Positions 6,838-9,778 of a DNA stretch of 9,778 nucleotides are shown here, one piece after another. A program made the position numbers and the translations under genes. The stretch is from Coriobacteriia bacterium (lineage in GTDB: Bacteria > Actinomycetota > Coriobacteriia > Anaerosomatales > PALSA-660), in assembly GCA_003133285.1 (NCBI GenBank), contig PKWR01000180.1:1-9778 (forward strand), written 5' to 3'. The notes beneath the pieces were generated by a model that did no database searches, had not been told where the DNA came from, and worked only from the letters and a program-made list of their open reading frames with translations. Numbering within the stretch: the first letter of the stretch is position 1; each line of letters begins with the position of its first letter.

Positions 6838-7751
6838 CGGCCGCGGATCCGATGCAGGAGGTCCGCAGCGGCTTCGTCGCCCTCGTCGGGCGCCCGAACG
6901 CCGGCAAGTCCACGCTCGTCAACGCGCTCGTCGGTTCGAAGGTCGCCATCGTCTCGGACAAGCCGCAGACGACCCGCCACCGCCTGCGTGCCATCGTCGA
7001 CACCGAGGACGCGCAGATCGTGCTCGTCGATACCCCGGGGCTGCACAAGCCGCACGACGCGCTCGGCGAGGAGCTCAACCGCAGCGCGCTGATGGCGCTG
7101 CGTGACGTCGACGTGGTGGCGATGGTCGTCGACCTGTCCGCACCGGTGGGCGGGGGTGACCGCTGGGTCGGCGAACATGTGGCCGCCACGGACGCGAAGC
7201 GCGTCCTCGTGCTGACCAAAGCGGACCTGCCCAGCGACCGTCCTATCGAGAAGCGCATCGCTGACGCCTCCGCGCTGGCTCCCTTCGATGACGTCGTCGT
7301 GCTCTCGGCCAAGGAGGGCTTCAACCTCGAAGGGTTCACCGCTGCCGTGAGCGCGCTGCTGCCGATGGGACCGCGTTTCTTCCCCAGGGAGATGACGTCC
7401 GACCAGCCCGAAGAGGTCGTCATCGCCGAGCTCATCCGCGAGAAGGTGCTCTGGCACACCCGCGACGAGGTGCCTCACTCCGTCGGCGCGGTGATCGACG
7501 ATCTGCGCTACGACGAGGACAACGACACCACGACCGTGCACGCGACCATCTTCGTCGAGCGCGACAGCCAGCAGGGCATCGTCGTCGGCTCCGGCGGCTC
7601 GATGATCAAGCGGATCGGCACCGAGGCCCGCAAGGACCTCGAGACCCTGCTCGGGACGAAGGTCTACCTCGACTTGGCGGTGCGCGTGAAGAAGGACTGG
7701 CGCAGTGACGGCGCCATGATCAAGCGCTTCGGCTACGGAGAGGGACTGTGA
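6834..7751 (+). CDS. era: GTPase Era
   Basis: Era is an essential GTPase that binds the 3' end of 16S rRNA and assists 30S subunit assembly. Numbered from GTG 6834 (305 residues), the GTPase motifs are G1 GRPNAGKS (19-26), G2 PQTTR (44-48), G3 DTPG (66-69), G4 TKAD (128-131) and G5 SAK (158-160). The G4 Asn of the canonical NKxD is Thr here. The C-terminal KH domain shows VVGSGGSMIKRIG (250-262), with GSGG as the GxxG loop, and VRVKKDWR (283-290). The start is uncertain: GTG 6834 overlaps the cdd stop as GTGA, typical of coupling, while ATG 6852 gives 299 residues beginning MQEVRSGFVALVG, closer to the family, but lacks a clear ribosome binding site. YbeY, also a 16S maturation factor, is in the same cluster. 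Confidence 0.96.
   Translation: MTAADPMQEVRSGFVALVGRPNAGKSTLVNALVGSKVAIVSDKPQTTRHRLRAIVDTEDAQIVLVDTPGLHKPHDALGEELNRSALMALRDVDVVAMVVDLSAPVGGGDRWVGEHVAATDAKRVLVLTKADLPSDRPIEKRIADASALAPFDDVVVLSAKEGFNLEGFTAAVSALLPMGPRFFPREMTSDQPEEVVIAELIREKVLWHTRDEVPHSVGAVIDDLRYDEDNDTTTVHATIFVERDSQQGIVVGSGGSMIKRIGTEARKDLETLLGTKVYLDLAVRVKKDWRSDGAMIKRFGYGEGL
7737..7744 (+). promoter_or_regulatory. Ribosome binding site of deoC
   Basis: GGAGAGGG lies six bases before ATG 7751, within the last codons of era. Three start codons are clustered here in frame (GTG 7748, ATG 7751, ATG 7757); spacing best suits 7751. Confidence 0.6.
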
Positions 7752-8458
7752 TGACCATGGACATCAAGCAACTGGCTGCGTCGATAGACCAGACGCTCCT
7801 CAAGTCGACGGTCGGTGCGCGCGAGGCGCGCGAATGGATGCTCAAGCAGCGCGACGCGGGCTTCGCCTCGCTGTGTATCTCGCCGTTCCTGGTCCCGGCC
7901 GCGGCCGAGGTGCTTTCGGGCACGTCCACGAGGGTCTGCACGGTCGTGTCGTTCCCGCTCGGATATGCGGCGAGCGTCTGCAAGGCCGACGAGGCCCGGC
8001 GCCTGGTCGGACTCGGGGCCGTGGAGATCGACATGGTGATGAACGTGGCGTCCGCGCTGGACGGCTCGTGGGACTACGTCCGCGCCGACATCGCCGAGGT
8101 CGTCGCGGCGACGCGCGAAGCGAGCGGCGGCGCGGCGCTCGTGAAGGTCATCCTCGAGTGTGCGTATCTCGGAGGATCGACGCGGGTCTCGCTGGCGTGC
8201 AAGGCTGCCGTCGAGGCCGGCGCGGACTTCGTGAAGACCTCGACCGGGTTCGGGCCGGGCGGCGCGACCATCGAGGATGTGCGCGCGATGCGCGCGGCGG
8301 TCGGCCCCGACATCGGGGTCAAAGCCGCGGGCGGCGTCCGCACGCTGGACGACGCACTGGCGATGCTGGCCGCGGGCGCGAACCGCATCGGCGCCTCGGC
8401 CGGCCTGGAGATCCTCGCGGAGTTCGAGCGCGCGCGGGCCCAGGAGCAGCGCGGATAG
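7751..8458 (+). CDS. deoC: Deoxyribose-phosphate aldolase
   Basis: DeoC cleaves 2-deoxyribose 5-phosphate to acetaldehyde and glyceraldehyde 3-phosphate, the last step in catabolism of deoxynucleosides. The 235-residue class I aldolase has the key residues: D94 (EIDMVMN), the Schiff-base lysine K162 (FVKTSTGFG) and K191 (GVKAAGGVRT). Other family motifs are VVSFPLGY (65-72), VKVILE (131-136) and the phosphate-binding end NRIGASAG (211-218). The N-terminal motif reads IDQTLLK, where many homologs have IDHTLLK. The start ATG 7751 shares its first base with the last base of the era stop. The gene is not part of the usual era-recO neighbourhood in Bacillus. Its presence in the same transcript as cdd suggests grouping of deoxynucleoside salvage. 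No phosphorylase or deoxyribomutase gene is seen in the window. Confidence 0.95.
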   Translation: MTMDIKQLAASIDQTLLKSTVGAREAREWMLKQRDAGFASLCISPFLVPAAAEVLSGTSTRVCTVVSFPLGYAASVCKADEARRLVGLGAVEIDMVMNVASALDGSWDYVRADIAEVVAATREASGGAALVKVILECAYLGGSTRVSLACKAAVEAGADFVKTSTGFGPGGATIEDVRAMRAAVGPDIGVKAAGGVRTLDDALAMLAAGANRIGASAGLEILAEFERARAQEQRG

Positions 8459-8465
8459 CGCGGAC

Positions 8466-9215
8466 ATGCCCGCGTACCCCCTGCGCGCACTCGTGCTGCG
8501 CAAGACCAAGCTCGGCGAGACGGACCTCATCCTGACGCTGCTCGCCGTCGATGGCCGGCAGGTGCGCGCCGTCGCGAAGGGCGCCCGCAAGTCGAAGAGC
8601 CGGCTCGGAGCGCGCGTCGAGCCGTTCTCGGTGCTCGACCTGCTGCTGCACTCGGGGCGCAACCTCGAGATCATCGCCGAGGCCGAGACGGTCGCGACGC
8701 ACGACGCGCTGCGCGCCGACTACGACCGCACGATGGCCGCCTCGGTGGTGGTCGACGTGCTGGACAAGGGATCGATGGAAGGCCAGACCGAGCCGCAGCT
8801 GTTCGAGATGGCGCTCGTCACTCTCGACGTGATGGAGTCGGCGCCGGTGTCCGCGCTCGAGCCGCTCGTCCTCGCGTTCCTGCTCAAGTCCCTGGCGATG
8901 CACGGGTACCGGCCGTCCTTGGACCGATGCGCGGCATGTGGGGGCGAGCCGGAGGTCCCCCTCGCGTTCTCCGTGGACGGGGGCGGCATCCTCTGCGGAC
9001 GCTGCGCCGCGCAGGGATCGAGCGCGGAGGCCATCGCTCCGGCGGCGCGCGATGCCCTCAGGTCGATGCTCCGGTCGCGGATGGCCGACGTCCCCGCGAT
9101 CGAGATCGATCCCGCGGTCGCGCGAGACGTGCGATGGATCGTCCGCGCGTACACCGGCTTCCACATCCCCGCCCGCTTGCGGGCGCTCGACTACTACCTG
9201 GGGCAGGCGAGATGA
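8466..9215 (+). CDS. recO: DNA repair protein RecO
   Basis: RecO binds single-stranded DNA and SSB and, with RecR, helps load RecA at gaps in the RecFOR recombination pathway. The 249-residue protein fits the family. The N-terminal OB-fold (about 1-80) shows ALVLRKTKLGETDLILTLL (8-26) and the common VAKGARKSKSRLG (36-48). The helical C-terminal part carries a four-cysteine zinc finger, C155-C158 (CAAC) and C177-C180 (CGRC). Near the end, AYTGFHIPARLRALDYY (228-244) corresponds to the usual closing motif. The ATG at 8466 lies seven bases after deoC; no good Shine-Dalgarno is at normal spacing (AGGAG at 8442-8446 is too far), so it may depend on coupling. The frame extends upstream inside deoC to 8277 but without similarity. 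Proximity to era is widely conserved in bacteria. Confidence 0.93.
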   Translation: MPAYPLRALVLRKTKLGETDLILTLLAVDGRQVRAVAKGARKSKSRLGARVEPFSVLDLLLHSGRNLEIIAEAETVATHDALRADYDRTMAASVVVDVLDKGSMEGQTEPQLFEMALVTLDVMESAPVSALEPLVLAFLLKSLAMHGYRPSLDRCAACGGEPEVPLAFSVDGGGILCGRCAAQGSSAEAIAPAARDALRSMLRSRMADVPAIEIDPAVARDVRWIVRAYTGFHIPARLRALDYYLGQAR

Positions 9216-9769
9216 GCGACGAGGTGACACCCCCGGCAGCCGGGAACGGGCCCGACGCTGGCGCCGCCGCTCCGGGGCCGATCGCCCCGATCGTCGTCGA
9301 TTCGTCGCTGCGTCCCGGCGACTACTTCCGGATCGCCGTGGCCCAGGTGCTGCGCAACCCCGCGAGTCTGGCCCTGTTCGTCGCCGGGCCCCTCCTGTGG
9401 GGACTCGGCACCGTGTCGCATTCGGTCGTGGTGGTCGATCTCGGTGAGCGCATCTCGTGGCTGGTCGTCCTCGTCCCCGCGTTCGCCGCGCTCGTCGGCT
9501 CGTTCTCCGCGTACCGTCCCGGGTCCTCCGTCCTCTACGAGAAGGTGCGCTGGACGTTCAGCGAGGACGGCATCGAGATCGAGCAGCCGTCCCGGCACGC
9601 GCTGGCCGAATGGGGGGAGTTCTCGAAGTGGCTCGAGGCGGGTGGCTGCTACCTGCTGCACACCAGCGACCGTCACTACATCGCGGTCGCGACCCGGGAC
9701 GTGCCCGAGGACCGCGTCGCAGACTTCGAGGCGTTGCTGTCCGCCAGGATCGGCCGCCGGCGCCGCTGA
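9212..9769 (+). CDS. YcxB-like membrane protein, function unknown
   Basis: A 185-residue protein whose start overlaps the recO stop as ATGA, with GGGGCAGG at 9200-9207 as a ribosome binding site, so it is probably translated with recO. Residues 1-30 are rich in Ala, Pro and Gly and look disordered. Two hydrophobic segments follow (about 51-75 and 82-100). The rest (about 108-180) resembles the YcxB-like domain: VRWTFSEDGIEIE (112-124), AEWGEFSKWLE (132-142), a GCYLLHTSDRHYIAVATRD strand pair (145-163) and a helix ending the domain. N-in topology would place the YcxB-like part in the cytoplasm. The protein ends in GRRRR. Nothing catalytic is visible. The family is uncharacterised to my knowledge, and I assign no function. 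The family call is from pattern recognition and is moderately sure; the reading frame itself is well supported. Confidence 0.8.
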   Translation: MSDEVTPPAAGNGPDAGAAAPGPIAPIVVDSSLRPGDYFRIAVAQVLRNPASLALFVAGPLLWGLGTVSHSVVVVDLGERISWLVVLVPAFAALVGSFSAYRPGSSVLYEKVRWTFSEDGIEIEQPSRHALAEWGEFSKWLEAGGCYLLHTSDRHYIAVATRDVPEDRVADFEALLSARIGRRRR

Positions 9770-9778
9770 AGCGCGCCT

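Noticed and set aside
9770..9778. Nine bases after the last stop, examined for a terminator.
   Set aside because: Too short to judge; no stem or T-run is visible before the window ends.
1..9778. Search for tRNA or rRNA genes, insertion sequences, phage genes, CRISPR arrays, toxin-antitoxin or defence systems.
   Set aside because: The window is filled by recognisable housekeeping genes with very short gaps and uniform codon use; I saw no repeats or foreign-looking segments.

Overview
The window is a compact block of housekeeping genes, all on the + strand, from a high-GC bacterium (C/G strongly preferred at third codon positions). Most of the order, rsmE-mtaB and then phoH-HD phosphohydrolase-ybeY-dgkA-cdd-era-recO, is the one known from Firmicutes such as Bacillus subtilis. 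The CNNM/CBS (CorC-like) gene between the ybeY/dgkA part and cdd/era is instead typical of Actinobacteria (in Mycobacterium, phoH-ybeY-CBS protein-era-recO). This mixture with high GC suggests a deep-branching actinobacterial lineage, for example Coriobacteriia or a relative. That placement is inference.

Layout: 1-630 is the 3' part of rsmE (16S rRNA m3U1498 methyltransferase), cut by the window edge. 620-1891 is mtaB (tRNA methylthiotransferase). A good extended -10 element (TGCTAGAAT) lies in the last codons of mtaB and probably starts a second transcription unit. That unit runs from 1927 to at least 9769: phoH, a shortened membrane HD-domain protein of the PgpH (c-di-AMP phosphodiesterase) family, ybeY, a DgkA-PAP2 fusion, a CNNM/CBS/CorC_HlyC membrane protein, cdd, era, deoC, recO and a YcxB-like membrane protein. 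The longest gap between genes is 58 bases (5078-5135), and many stops overlap the next start, so translational coupling is likely.

Functional themes: 16S rRNA maturation and ribosome quality (RsmE, YbeY, Era; PhoH is often linked to the same work), tRNA modification (MtaB), lipid-carrier phosphate metabolism (DgkA-PAP2), nucleotide second messenger (HD protein), deoxynucleoside salvage (Cdd, DeoC), ion transport (CNNM protein) and recombinational repair (RecO).

I saw no RNA genes, mobile elements, CRISPR arrays or dispersed repeats, and no convincing terminator. I found no clear sign of a wholly new system. The points most worth a second look are the HD protein that has lost the large sensor and most membrane helices of PgpH, the kinase-phosphatase fusion, and the divergent membrane domain of the CNNM protein.
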